From NCBI GenBank assembly GCA_012934845.2, contig WNNJ02000687.1:1-64000 (forward strand): 64,000 nucleotides of DNA, written 5' to 3'. Below, piece by piece: positions 23,301-31,374 of the stretch. The notes under the pieces were generated by a model. That model was not told where the DNA came from, searched no databases, and saw nothing but the letters and a program-made list of their open reading frames with translations. Every line of letters starts with the position of its first letter. Position 1 is the first letter of the stretch. Made by a program: the position numbers and the translations under genes. The DNA comes from Pomphorhynchus laevis. Taxonomy: Eukaryota > Acanthocephala > Palaeacanthocephala > Echinorhynchida > Pomphorhynchidae.

Positions 23301-25568
23301 AGTTAACTGATTTGATTTATCCTATAAAAGAATGTTTAATTTTTAATTTTTCTATTTTATTTACCTAACATTTTGTGGACTTATAAGTAGATTATTTTAC
23401 GATGACCATTTTAAATTTCAATTTTTAATCAATAAATTTTGATTTGGCATTATTATGTTTCGTTTATTTTATTATTATATTAAATACGTAGACTCAGTTT
23501 GCTGATTTGATTTTTATAAAATAAATGAACATATATGCACTCATTATCTATAATTCATTGAAAACAATGAATTAAGGAAAATGCCATCAAAATGTTATAA
23601 ATATAGATTAATTTTTTTAAATAAATTGAATTTATTATAACAAACAAAAATCGATAATTATTGATAAATAATAATTAAATAATTGATATTATTTAATTAT
23701 TAATTAAAGCGGTGATTGTGGGAGAACATTATAGACATGAGAAGTATTTTTATTGAATAAAAATACTTCTCATGTCTATAATGTTCTCCCACAATCACCG
23801 CTTTAATCTAAAAAAGACACGAATGCAATGTTCACAAAATTTATTTTATTATTTAATTATTAAATTTTGATTTAGCATCATTATGTTTTGTTTATTTTAT
23901 AATTATATTAAATACATAAACTCAATTAGCTGATTTGATTATATATTAATATTATTATATTAAACAATATACGAAATATTCCGAGTATTTATACTCTGAA
24001 TATTATTCAATCTTAAATTTAATAATTTACAATCTAAAGCCTTCCAAATTACATTTTTAAATTAAAACATATTTTTAATAATATAAGTCCGGATTTTATT
24101 GCATATCTTGGGCCCATTGTGATATAATATGCATAGAAACAACTGATATTTCTGTACATGTAACAGTAAAAATTATAATTTTTAATTTAATCACTATATC
24201 ATTCGTTCACTCAAATTGTTTATCACGCATAATTCAAGAATCTTATTTTATTTATTTTACGACAAAACTTTTATTGAAAGATAAAATATAATTTAAGTTT
24301 CACCAATATATGTGATGTTCCCTTTAAAAGGACCTTATCATGGTCATCAGAGTTGTTTCGTGGTTTTAAAGTTAAATAGTAAAAGATCAACAGAGCACTA
24401 TACAGCTACAACCCTTTAAACTGGTCAAGTATCTGCTTTAGGATGTTTTTTGATCATCTGTTTGACCAAATATTTTTCTACTTTTGAGCATTTCTAAAAT
24501 TAGTCATTGAAAATTGGTATTTTAAGAAATAAAAATCTACAGTAAAATCTTGTTCTTTAATTTTATTTATATAATTAAAATATATTCCTATATATTTTAA
24601 GGTTTGTTCTAATGTTAGGTTTGCATAATAAAGTATTATTTTATTAATATTATTAATATTATTATTACAATAATAATTGCTGAGAGAATATTTATTAAAT
24701 AGATTTACATTTGGAGTTCCCGCAAACAGGCTTCAACACAAAACGTACTATATATACAATATATTATGATAGGTCAAGTTAGTTGAAGGTTACAATATTA
24801 AGACTGTAGTTAATTGTTAGTGAATTTGTCTAACCGAAGACCGACGTAATGCTAAGGACGAGCATCTTGCGAGGGCGAAAGAAACGTCTGCTCGTAGTGA
24901 AGTTACACACTCGCTGTATGTCGATCCATGCTTTCGGGCTTGCTTGCTTGCGATGATCGTAAACATATTTTTGACAGATGGGACTTTGCTTCCTACAGTA
25001 GAGAAAGTGAGAGGAATTAATCCGGCGCATTCGAGTTTTGTAATTCTCTCTAAGTACTTACTCCGTTTCCTGTTTTCATGATAGGTATGTGAACTCTGCA
25101 TATTCAAAGCGTAAGACTGAGCAAGTGGATTGAAAACACAAACGTCCATGAAGGACCGCTCCGTCGAATATACCGTTGCATACTAAATCGAGCCTAGCAG
25201 ATCTATCCTTTGTGGTAGAATCATTCTCAAAAATCATCCCTTCAGGAACTGGTGTAAGGCATGGTTCGGCATAATAATTGCTAATAATAAAGTTTAATTT
25301 CAACGCGTAAATTTTAAAGCTTAAATTGGTCTACGCATTATAAGATATATTTTTTAGAATTCGTTATACCTTTAAATTTCTTATAAATTTATTAGTTGAT
25401 GATCGCGACATGCTTGCAATTCCAGCTGATATTGCGACAAGATCTTCTACCAGAGGACGCCGACGTGGTCAAGCTTCGAATCGCCAAGTGTCAGCAAGAG
25501 GCCGACGAGGAGCCAAGCGAAACACCGCTATACAACTAAACGATCCGACACAGATAAGGTATTTGTAA
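4370..25568 (+). CDS. MRE11: MRE11 double-strand-break repair nuclease, six exons (whole gene)
   Basis: Mn-dependent 3'-5' exonuclease and endonuclease of the MRE11-RAD50-NBS1 complex in the nucleus; it resects broken DNA ends. The exons I support are 4370-5389, 6491-6693, 14088-14208, 18444-18563, 18617-18806 and 25396-25568. Each uses GT/AG borders and the phases chain correctly (0, 2, 0, 0, 1). The product is about 608 residues, against about 700 in human. It contains the phosphoesterase domain, the capping domain, the RAD50-binding helical region and an Arg/Gly-rich C-terminal DNA-binding tail. The final exon either stops at 25568 or splices on at 25559 (AAG|GTATTT) to an exon I did not find. 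Introns 2 (7.4 kb), 3 (4.2 kb) and 5 (6.6 kb) are packed with mobile elements. The protein matches are from memory of the family. Confidence 0.9.
5390..6490 (+). other. MRE11 intron 1
   Basis: 1.1 kb of AT-rich intron. A short inverted repeat lies near 5560-5575 (TTGCTAG and CTAGCAA). No repeat family or coding segment was recognised. Confidence 0.6.
6491..6693 (+). CDS. MRE11: MRE11 exon 2: capping domain
   Basis: Enters in phase 0 after TTTAG and reads TQKILERAACDRIMNPKQP, then PLVRIRSDL, then SVRFGQTFVGQVANPKSLLHF, the conserved DNA-recognition cap of MRE11 (human PLVRLRVDY and VANPKDIIHFF). It ends with two bases (AG) before GTTACT, so the next exon must supply one base. Confidence 0.9.
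6985..8244 (+). mobile_element. Penelope-like element fragments, cluster 1
   Basis: Four overlapping copies or partial copies (from about 6990, 7170, 7470 and 7985) of the C-terminal reverse-transcriptase region of a Penelope-like retroelement. The clearest stretch is 7393-7641 on the + strand, with VYLDMNI, then TTINLYRKDD, then HSFIPYNIKYNTLNNEILRI, matching the family wording of LDL, YRK and tail. The copies lie head to tail in MRE11 intron 2 and share 85-95% of bases by eye. No GIY-YIG domain was seen in this cluster. Each full copy is followed by the structured module described at 8245. Confidence 0.75.
8245..8360 (+). ncRNA. Penelope-associated hammerhead-like RNA module, copy A
   Basis: One of eight copies in the window. 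In order it has CTGCTACG...GGGTC then GAGGAA, a decayed GAAA box (CAAAAC), CATAGCAG, TTCCTC, CTGATGA and CCTCTATTCC. GAGGAA pairs with TTCCTC (helix I), GGAATAG with CTATTCC (helix II) and CTGCTACG with CATAGCAG (helix III). See the findings for the unusual strand order. Confidence 0.55.
8386..10231. other. MRE11 intron 2 segment with decayed repeats
   Basis: AT-rich. Positions 8400-8600 resemble the 3' flank of the Penelope-like elements (TACGTAGATTCAGTTA, also at 23310, 23485, 46895 and 46985). On the minus strand about 9180-8830 gives disjointed LINE RT wording (NAEKSKVIKF), a very decayed fragment. 9420-9560 contains ACCGAAACGTGAAACGTTGGTA, a degenerate relative of the SINE hammerhead block at 37995. 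No host gene seen. Confidence 0.5.
10232..10432. repeat. Foldback element with 93-bp arms
   Basis: Positions 10232-10324 and 10340-10432 are inverted copies with about two mismatches in 93 and a 15-bp spacer. The right arm reads CTGATGA, T, GATAGC, AGGA, GCTATC, GAAA, which is a hammerhead-like box pair around a 6-bp hairpin with one extra base. The mirrored arm carries the same on the minus strand. Confidence 0.85.
10600..11985 (-). mobile_element. Ty3/gypsy-type LTR retrotransposon fossil (pol fragment)
   Basis: An old, badly broken fragment in MRE11 intron 2. Pieces of the reverse transcriptase (wording such as LGYEIQKG and IGLFAYYSRWI, at about 11980-11608) are followed by pieces of the integrase core (wording such as IDFKGHLP, at about 11100-10850). 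The wording is closest to the Opus/gypsy group. No flanking LTRs were recognised. It carries many breaks and looks old. Confidence 0.7.
11972..12296 (-). repeat. Inverted repeat, copy 2 (partner at 3547-3870)
   Basis: Reverse-complement copy of the block upstream of MRE11. With its partner it brackets MRE11 exons 1 and 2 and 8 kb of DNA. It abuts the Ty3/gypsy fossil. Confidence 0.75.
12297..14087. other. MRE11 intron 2, remainder
   Basis: Two degenerate relatives of the SINE hammerhead block are visible: 13560-13690 (minus: GACCGAAACGTGAAACGTAGGTA then GTGATGATATC) and 13830-13910. Small overlapping ORFs near 12460-12795 on both strands match nothing I know. The rest is AT-rich and featureless. 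Confidence 0.45.
14088..14208 (+). CDS. MRE11: MRE11 exon 3
   Basis: Begins with one base (G) after TTAG, which with AG from exon 2 makes an Arg codon, and reads KKSHHSTSKLDTN, then SKVEDLVNLYFSNAEN, matching human LRVEDLVKQYFQTAEK. It ends in phase 0 before GTATGT. It is part of the region that docks onto the RAD50 coiled-coil base. Confidence 0.88.
14488..16085. repeat. 364-bp tandem array, about 4.4 units, with hammerhead-like strands on minus
   Basis: The anchor CGTTTCGGTT recurs at 14625, 14989, 15353, 15712 and 16076, giving spacings of 364, 364, 359 and 364. Units are about 90-95% alike by eye. On the minus strand each unit carries GGCAACC-GAAA-CGACC, then TTCTA-CTGATGA-GTGTTGCC, then GGTCGT-C-TAGAA (in the third unit, 15290-15370). 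Four units keep the CTGATGA box and the last has lost it. The array runs straight into an RTE LINE on its + side. Confidence 0.85.
15290..15370 (-). ncRNA. Hammerhead-like block in satellite unit 3 (permuted strand order)
   Basis: Representative unit. The GAAA box is complementary to 15355-15358, the CTGATGA box to 15325-15331, and the putative cleavage base C17 to 15299. Helix I is TTCTA/TAGAA flush with both boxes. Helix II is GGCAAC/GTTGCC with one bulged T. Helix III is about 15 bp starting ACG(G/A)CC. Equivalent blocks lie near 14560-14640, 14925-15005 and 15650-15730. Confidence 0.55.
16086..18215 (+). mobile_element. RTE-clade LINE, 5'-truncated and decayed
   Basis: Starts inside the endonuclease with NIVTNAKVVPYETIATQHRP, then KWWRFGDLEE, then the RT (AFLDLEKAFDHVPHE near 17225-17260; LYADDVWL at 17490-17520; FGLRLNLDKTEYLTT), and the C-terminal tail (FKYLGTI, ARIRWYSHVLR, QDRAKWR near 18140). 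This is the standard order of RTE/BovB-like elements abundant in nematodes. Several frame changes and stops separate the pieces, so it is inactive. The first half of the endonuclease is missing because the 364-bp array abuts it. Confidence 0.88.
17447..17644 (+). pseudogene. RTE reverse-transcriptase catalytic core fragment
   Basis: 65 codons with the polymerase active site YADD at about residues 24-27, followed by FGLRLNLDKTEYLTT. It is in a different frame from the 17670-18098 segment (142 codons: FKYLGTI, thumb, RWYSHVLRS), with which it formed a single protein in the intact family. Confidence 0.8.
18444..18563 (+). CDS. MRE11: MRE11 exon 4
   Basis: Exactly 40 codons between TATAG and GTATAT, phase 0 at both ends: LEMMSEKAFCDAVKYSADKDD then FINFQLNNIQ, matching human [21 protein letters not shown] and VKYQLEKTQ. 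It is a RAD50-binding helical region. Confidence 0.88.
18617..18806 (+). CDS. MRE11: MRE11 exon 5
   Basis: Follows a 53-bp intron. It reads NKMKSAWSSLSEETINERI then RRLKATNTDSLD, matching the human helix around DEEVRRFRETRQKN. It ends with one base of a split codon before GTAAAA (18807). The short intron against multi-kilobase neighbours shows that exons 4 and 5 escaped insertion. Confidence 0.85.
19401..20412. mobile_element. TIR element (non-autonomous DNA transposon, MITE-like)
   Basis: Positions 19791-19820 and 20383-20412 are 30-bp inverted repeats (TTATTAACCAAATTTGTTTC to CG) with one difference. A third solo copy in the left orientation lies at 19401-19430. The interior has clusters of C-rich (TTTACCTCATTTACAC) and G-rich (AAAAGGGTTAAA, AGGGGTTAAA) sub-repeats in opposite orientation. 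No transposase is visible. Confidence 0.65.
20413..21319. other. MRE11 intron 5, unassigned
   Basis: AT-rich sequence with no repeat or coding similarity I recognise. Confidence 0.5.
21320..21890 (+). mobile_element. LINE-A-like reverse-transcriptase fragment, decayed
   Basis: In changing frames the plus strand gives RHTSLTSYLCKVLEHLVARRTW, then HLNLHGFD, then AFESVNHDIPLNKMKI and a decayed VPHG box with LPLLF. The order follows the RT fingers and palm of LINE-A at 1244-2000, so this is an old relative with several indels. Confidence 0.6.
21891..22992. other. MRE11 intron 5, AT-rich
   Basis: No gene or repeat recognised. An ORF at 21793-22032 is low-complexity and judged chance. Confidence 0.5.
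22993..23113 (+). ncRNA. Penelope-associated hammerhead-like RNA module, copy B
   Basis: Has CTGCTATG, GGGTA, GAGGAGTTAGGGG, CCTGATAG, CATAGCAG and ATGATGA with CCTCTAATTC. The pair GAGTTAGGGG/CCTCTAATTC is complete if G-U pairs are allowed. It stands without a recognisable Penelope coding fragment upstream. The flanks at 23210-23530 and 23840-23950 repeat the TACGTAGACTCAGTTA 3' region of the family. Confidence 0.5.
23703..23807. repeat. Perfect 105-bp palindrome
   Basis: Arms of 52 bp (23703-23754 and 23756-23807) are exactly complementary around one base. It interrupts a Penelope 3'-flank repeat, whose halves continue on both sides. Its inner sequence is not found elsewhere in the window. 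Confidence 0.9.
24817..25303 (-). mobile_element. LINE-D 3'-end fragment
   Basis: Minus strand reads STTKDRSARLDLVCNGIF, then MDVCVFNPLAQSYALNM, then YHENRKRSKYLERI, then LIPLTFSTVG and SLRADVSFALARCSSLALR. It matches the C-terminal nuclease-like and tail region of LINE-D at 59284-60530 but extends further 3'. One frame change lies between the two halves. Confidence 0.7.
25396..25568 (+). CDS. MRE11: MRE11 exon 6: Arg/Gly-rich C-terminal tail
   Basis: Enters after TATTAG with two bases completing a Val codon and reads DDRDMLAIPADIATRS, then TRGRRRGQASNRQ, then SARGRRGAKRN. This is the GAR-like basic motif of MRE11, a site of arginine methylation and DNA binding in animals. Left unspliced it ends IRYL and a TAA at 25566-25568. 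Alternatively AAG|GT at 25558/25559 leads to a further exon that I could not find. Confidence 0.8.
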
Positions 25569-26402
25569 CTTGGTTTCACACATAAGAGTAGTACATTACA
25601 CAAGTGAATAAGATCAGGGAGCGTGAATCCCCTACATTTAATTGTATTATTAACTGCATCAAAAATAAACCACATCCAAATGTTAACATTTATCGTAATC
25701 TTTATTTATTTAAGTTGGCTATTTAAATTTATGTGCAAGTTTAACGATAAATTTGTAACTTTAAAGTAGGCACAATGAAACAGATATTTATTTTTATATT
25801 TTATTTAATATAAAATACACAACACGTTCTTTTCATTTCTGTGTTGTTGAGCAAATTATATTTTTTCTTATATGATAATATATCAAGTTGAACTGTAAAT
25901 TGTATTCTCGTTTTTTAGCTGAGAAAAGATCTAGCCATACTAACAATATCCTGTGTTATCTCATTCAGAAAAAAACTTATTATGGTATAAAGACCGCAGT
26001 AAAAGCATATTTAATAAACAAATATATTTATATTATAATACGTCATTAAATTTAATTATAAACTTAAAAAATTAATTAATAATTAATATTTAATTAATTA
26101 AGCATTAATAAAATTATCTCGTTTATCAATAAACGAGATTGATCTTTTAATTTTCAATCATCCTGCCGATAGTTAGTTGATTATGAACATTTGCCTACTG
26201 AAAAAATGTTGGTTTGCTGCATTAATAATCATGAATGTCATCTCTGATTTGATACTAATAAGTAGTTTACGAATTGATAGTATTTCATCTATTATCGTCT
26301 TTATTGGCTAGTGATTTTATTCGGATTAATTCCAATATCAAATCATTAGATAATTTTAATTTAAACTCGCCGTTACTCAATTTCCATCTAAATATTATTT
26401 TT
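25569..26402. other. Intergenic, AT-rich
   Basis: Lies downstream of MRE11. A block at 26296-26345 (TGGCTAGTGATTTTATTCGG) recurs inside the duplication at 27610 and 39525. Nothing else recognised. Confidence 0.5.
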
Positions 26403-26961
26403 AACTAAAATATAGGAGTTATAATTTTCAATTTGTTAAAAATTGTTATTTGATCTAATAGAAAATGAGTTGTTGATAAATCGATGTATTTTGGGTATAG
26501 TTTATTGTATAAAATTGATTTATTTAAGAAATAGTATTTTTTTTTGTTATTTTGTCACAAATTATTTTAAATTATAAAAATGCTTTATCACTAAATTTTT
26601 TTGTAGACATTTTTGATCATACTGTTAGAAAGCAAACTTGTAAAATTTAAAATATAAATTTGAAATTATAAATTTGAAATGTATTAAAAATGGCTTTTTA
26701 ATGGAAGAAATGAAAATGGACGAAGTTGAGGAAAAAGCAAGGATTTTGCAATTTTATTTTGAGAAAATAAAATTGTATTATCTTGAAATTATTAAACTGT
26801 AGCCATTGTGAAATAAATGCAAAATTGCAAACTTATAAGATAAATGCTTGCATTATTGGAAAGAGAAAAATCGACGTTTTATCATTATTTTAATTAATAA
26901 TTTATTTTCATTATTTTATTTCTTCAAAACCATTAACTTTAGGTCATTGATTTGATTTATG

Positions 26962-27183
26962 TTAATTATGTAATTTATTAGAATTATTGACTGTTGTAAA
27001 CTTATCTTTTAAAATGATTAGTGAATTTATTACCGTGGAACCGGCAAAGAACCCAAAAAACAACATTTCCTGTATGAAGCGATGTTTTTCTCCTGAGCTA
27101 GCTGATTTTGATAGTCCGTGAATTTGATTGTCTCTGGAGTCACTTATGACTCTAGCTGTGAATTTGACACTTTCAGGTGCCAT
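26962..27183 (-). CDS. Unrecognised small membrane-type ORF (duplicated)
   Basis: 73 codons beginning MAPESVKFTARVISD. A polar N-terminal half leads to a hydrophobic stretch (MLFFGFFAGSTVINSLIIL). An ACG|GTAATA donor-like site after GFFAGST suggests it could be a first exon. An identical copy lies at 38878-39099, so sequence conservation is uninformative. Function unknown. Confidence 0.3.
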   Translation of the reverse strand: MAPESVKFTARVISDSRDNQIHGLSKSASSGEKHRFIQEMLFFGFFAGSTVINSLIILKDKFTTVNNSNKLHN

Positions 27184-27836
27184 ATAAATTTCTTGAAAAT
27201 GAATTAATGTAAACTGTAGCCATTGTTCTATTGTTTAAAAATTTATATTTTTCTATTTTTCGAAATCTTCACTACTTTGTCGTAAAGCATTTTATTAAGC
27301 ATTCCCTAATTAATTTTTTGTTAATTTTGCAAAGCAGTGAGATTTGCTGCTTTACCTGTTAGATTTTTGAGACGAATCTAAGGTTCTAACATTTTTGAGA
27401 ATCGATCAATTTGAAAAAGCTTTTTATTCTTTTTGCGAACAGCTTTCAATTCCTTTATATCCGCATTTCAGTTCTGATTATAAATTTATTTATAGAATAA
27501 ACTTTCTTTTTAATTTATTACTGATTAACTCTTCCACTGAATTTGTTCCAAAAGACAAAATAGGTTCTTATATTGCCTTTTTAAAATCTGAACTTATTAT
27601 TTTTAGTCTTGATTGGCTAGTGATTTTATTCGGATTAATCCCAAATCATTAGATAATTTAACTTTATTTTTTAAAGAATAGATAACAGCTAACGATTATT
27701 AGATAATAATCAATAACGTAAATAATAATATAATATATTATCTATTAATAATATTAATATATAACGATTATTTAAAATAATCGTAAATTATTTACTGATT
27801 TTGATTAACAATTAACGATTATTGAAGTCATCCACA

Positions 27837-28103
27837 TCAGAAAGAATCTTTTCTACAATCCGGATTGACATTGACACCTGAATCCGAGACGAACACATAG
27901 AGACATTCTTTGGGTACTAACCAACATCTCTGCTGCTTGGCAGTCCATCGAAAATCGTGGGCATTGTAAGTTCTAAGGACAATAAGACAACAAGACAACA
28001 TCATCTGCAATAAGAAATAATAATACACAAGATTTTTCTTGTCAACCACTTGTCCAGGTATCGGGTCGTGTAGGTAATGTATGAACCAAACTTCTCCAGA
28101 CAT
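27837..28103 (-). CDS. Unrecognised ORF (duplicated)
   Basis: 88 codons beginning MSGEVWFIHYLHDPIPGQ. TTGCAG and CCTTAG acceptor-like sites inside it suggest that the part from TYNAHDFRW onward may be a separate exon. No domain recognised. The same ORF is at 39753-40019. It lies 785 bp downstream of the kinase on the same strand. Confidence 0.25.
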   Translation of the reverse strand: MSGEVWFIHYLHDPIPGQVVDKKNLVYYYFLLQMMLSCCLIVLRTYNAHDFRWTAKQQRCWLVPKECLYVFVSDSGVNVNPDCRKDSF

Positions 28104-28887
28104 CGCGATCCTTACGACAGACCAGAGTTCTCTTATAGCTAATATAATGTCTCTAAGCGATAATTATTTACTTATTTGGATTAGCAATTAACGTAATTGA
28201 ATCGAGTCGATGATATGCTACAACGTTTTGCCTCATATTCATGTGGACGTTCCAAATTCTTGAAACGTCCTACCGACATTTTAACAGGAACAGCTTTTAC
28301 AAAGTGCTCTATCAAATCTCTCTTGAGTTTAAAATAATCGATTTATTCATAGTTTCATACTTTGGAAATGGTCGATAATACATCAAATAGGCGTTTGACC
28401 ATTGTGAATAGCACAGAATTCTTCCGGGTGCCCATAAACATAATGTTAGCGTTTGATGTTATTAGTTGGAAATGGACTTTTGAAATTTGAAAGCTATCGT
28501 ATAGATATATGATTTCTTTATTTAAAAAGTTCTGTTGAGAACGAAAATGATCTACAATGAAATATCATTTAAATTTTTGAATATATATTTTAGAATAAGA
28601 AAACAGTTGTAGTATTTTTTTATCAAAAAATACAAATAATTTTAAGAAACGTCAGGAGTAACTTTAAGGTTTTGAGAATTTGGTATTTTTTACAATGTTG
28701 ATCATTGAAAAATGTTAAATTAAATCACTTGGCCTTGTTGAAATTCGCATTTTATAAATTCTGTATTAAATTCACTCCTAAAATTGCAGTAAACGGTTCA
28801 ATTGCTCCTAAAATTGCAGGTTATAGTCTTTTTTGCTTATGAAAAATTATCAGTCGTAATCCGAAATTTATTGATATTTTTTGTATT

Positions 28888-30126
28888 TTATGTATCGCAT
28901 TTTTGACTTTCTTCTATGGGGATCAAGCTAGTTTCAGGTCCTGCACGGCTCAGAGTGCGGGCAGATGAATCTGACCTTAATCTTATATTTGTTTGATCTT
29001 TGTCATCCCAATCGTAATTATAATCAAATTTATCGCCTCTTCGGTCAAAGAATTCTTTAATCCAGCTAATATAATTTGCATACGACGGCATCGTGAAAAA
29101 TCCTAGTGAATGAATATGTTCTACTACTTTAGTAAGATCCGGTGGAAAGTGCTTACATAGTTCTTGAAGTGGTGTAGATTTTTTAATTTCCAGAACTTTC
29201 TTTCGACGACTGTGTTTTATATCGGTGGATCCAGTTCTTTGTACTTTCATTCCCTGCCACGGCAATCTTCCACTTGCCAAAAACGAAAGACTATAAGTAA
29301 GAGAAATCATGTCATCTCTAAAACTTTGTTGCTCACCGGCAATAGTATAAACACTTGCGTATCTCAGAGTCCCTGCCATTCCAACATGAAAACCATCGTG
29401 ACGGCCACTCCGTTGGGCATTAAAGGCCTTTGCTAATCCAAAATCAACAAAGTATAAAATCGCTTTTGTTGTTTCTGTGCTACCAATGAGTATATTCTCT
29501 GGTTTAACATCCCGGTGTAAATAGCCAATATAATGCAGATCTCGGAGTCGTTCTATACACTGTAAGGCTATCATCATTATCGTCTTTTGTGTAAATGAGC
29601 CTCCACATCTTTTGACGAGAGTTGCAAGATTGTCTCCAAGTAAATCCATTGACAGGTACTTGCTGTTTGTTAGTCTACCGTATGAAAATACTCTCGGGAA
29701 ACCGTAAATATTAGCCATTTTCCCTTCGATTTCATTTTGATTATTGAAATTTGGATGATGCACACTTAGCTCTTGAAGTCTTTGCAGTATAAAATATTCT
29801 GCATGCAGACGGCTATCTCCCTCAGAAGAAATTCGTTCAACCTTTATAGCACAGTTTGGCTTCTTCACAGAACGCTCATCAAACAAGTCAAGTTTATTAA
29901 TTATGGATTGCTGAGAGACTTGTACAGTCAATGAAATTCCTTCGTCATACGCACTGTATACATGGCCAAAACTACCAGAACTAAGATATTCTACATTTCT
30001 GAATTTACCAGTGGCTAAAAGTTGAAGTTTCAGACGTTGAATTTCCGTTCCTTCCGAGTTAATAGATTCCGAAATATCGGCATCTGCATGGGAATAGCGA
30101 TCCTTTCCAGATTGTTTGTAATACAT
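28888..30126 (-). CDS. CK1/TTBK-like serine/threonine protein kinase, single exon
   Basis: 412 residues. It transfers ATP phosphate to Ser/Thr of acidic or primed substrates. Glycine loop SSGSFGHV (49-56), catalytic Lys in CAIKVE (K95), HRDVKPEN (204-211), DFGLA (228-232), and AGTLRYAS (251-258) with SFRDDMISL (268-276) and RLPWQG in place of the usual APE and F helix. The last three are CK1-family signatures. All catalytic residues are present. Unusually, about 25 extra residues sit between the glycine loop and K95. The C-terminal tail is short and charged. The lack of introns fits the retro-expanded CK1 genes of nematodes, often sperm-expressed; that role is inference. The 3' end is duplicated at 40821-40911. 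Confidence 0.92.
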   Translation of the reverse strand: MYYKQSGKDRYSHADADISESINSEGTEIQRLKLQLLATGKFRNVEYLSSGSFGHVYSAYDEGISLTVQVSQQSIINKLDLFDERSVKKPNCAIKVERISSEGDSRLHAEYFILQRLQELSVHHPNFNNQNEIEGKMANIYGFPRVFSYGRLTNSKYLSMDLLGDNLATLVKRCGGSFTQKTIMMIALQCIERLRDLHYIGYLHRDVKPENILIGSTETTKAILYFVDFGLAKAFNAQRSGRHDGFHVGMAGTLRYASVYTIAGEQQSFRDDMISLTYSLSFLASGRLPWQGMKVQRTGSTDIKHSRRKKVLEIKKSTPLQELCKHFPPDLTKVVEHIHSLGFFTMPSYANYISWIKEFFDRRGDKFDYNYDWDDKDQTNIRLRSDSSARTLSRAGPETSLIPIEESQKCDT

Positions 30127-31084
30127 GTTGCTGTTCGTTCAATTAGAATTTGATCAAGACATTTGTCGGTTTATTTTTCTTATTACTCCCAAATTTATTC
30201 ATGTTGCTAGGAAACTGATCGTTCGCGTTGATGGTTTATGAATATAAACCATCGAATACATAATTTTATAAATTTTTTAAAATTTTTAAAGATTACGAAT
30301 ATGCAGGGTCAGTCTATTTTGTAACTTACATTTTTAATTCATTTGATCACTTTTTTAAATATTTAATGGTATTACTTTAAATTTTACTAAAATTAAAAAA
30401 TTTATTTGTTCTGAGAAATAATTTTGAATTTTAATCAAATTATTATCATAATAAATTTTAATCAAGAGTTACACGTCATCAATTCGGACTTAATAATGGT
30501 AGCTCCGCTGTTGTAAATCACTTAGATGCAAGTAATTATTTTAAAGCTTAAGATTATTAGCCGCGAAATATAAAAGTAAATTGATCTGCATTGGATTCAA
30601 ATCAACTCAAGTTCAAAACTTCAAATGAAATTGAAGGTGTTCATATCCATTTAAAATAATTCTTAATTCAAAGAGTACAAGAATGCTAAAGAACCTATTA
30701 TTTAAAATATTTTTTAACAACAAAAACAGATGACTTGATGCTTTGATTCTTGCGAATAATACAATTAAACAAATATGCAGACACCAATATATTGAAGAAT
30801 GCAGAATCTATAGAGAAAGATCTGGATCTACAATGCCACTTGTCGAAGTTATTGCTGTTTGTAGGATATGCTGCTGGGGCACACCGCTTCAAGAAAATCT
30901 TGTTCTAAAAATAAGTTCGTCAGATGTGCTTATTTATTTAACTCTTCCACTGAATTTGTTCCAAAAGATAAAATTGGTTCTTTAAACCAATTTAAAGTAC
31001 TGATTTAGTACACTATGGTAGTACTGATGTAGTACTCTATGATGTTACTAGAAAATTTTCTAGTACATCATTCACACTGATTCT
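30127..31084. other. Intergenic, upstream of the kinase
   Basis: Holds a fragment (30936-30985) of the repeat also at 27526-27575. A short ORF near 30743-30985 was judged uninformative. The rest is AT-rich. Confidence 0.5.
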
Positions 31085-31178
31085 TTCATTGATTGCCGTC
31101 TGCCAGTCCTCCTCTGCATCCAGTAGTGGGAGGGATCTGGTACTGATGAGTCATTGTGATGACGAAACGTCATTCGTC
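31085..31178 (+). ncRNA. Hammerhead ribozyme, type III, complete core
   Basis: Self-cleaving RNA motif. Cleavage base C17 is 31100 in GCCGTC. Helix I is TGCCAG (31101-31106) with CTGGTA (31137-31142). The box CTGATGA is 31143-31149. Helix II is GTCAT-TGTG-ATGAC (31150-31163). GAAA is 31164-31167. Helix III pairs GATTGCCGT with ACGTCATTC (7 of 9 pairs). All invariant core bases are present and the strand order (GUC, CUGAUGA, GAAA) is canonical. Loop I is 30 nt and could contact loop II. The host repeat is not identified. Confidence 0.8.
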
Positions 31179-31374
31179 ATTCTTTCGCGTCTGGCTTACA
31201 TGTTTTGCAATTAATATTTTTATTTAATACATAACGTATAGTATATATTATTGTTATAATATTTTGATACTTTTTAGTATTTTATATTTTGATATTTTTA
31301 TGGATAAAATCAATTATTTTTAATTGCACATCTACTTAAACTGACATTTGTTTTCCCCACCGGTGCAACATTTA

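Larger units (their letters stand above)
26403..28996. repeat. 2.6-kb duplication, copy 1
   Basis: About 98-99% identical by eye to 38321-40911 in the same orientation. It includes the 3' end of the CK1-like kinase gene (stop codon and last 36 codons) and all sequence 3' of it. Copy 1 carries the complete kinase, so it is taken as the source. Confidence 0.9.

Noticed and set aside
27395-27652. ORF of 85 codons, repeated at 39311-39568, as a gene
   Set aside because: It lies in a repeat with scattered partial copies (26296, 30936, 37868). It may be an N-terminal Penelope fragment but nothing specific supports that.
30743-30985. ORF with CRICCWG as a RING-CH exon
   Set aside because: Only three closely spaced cysteines, no further zinc ligands, no convincing splice sites.
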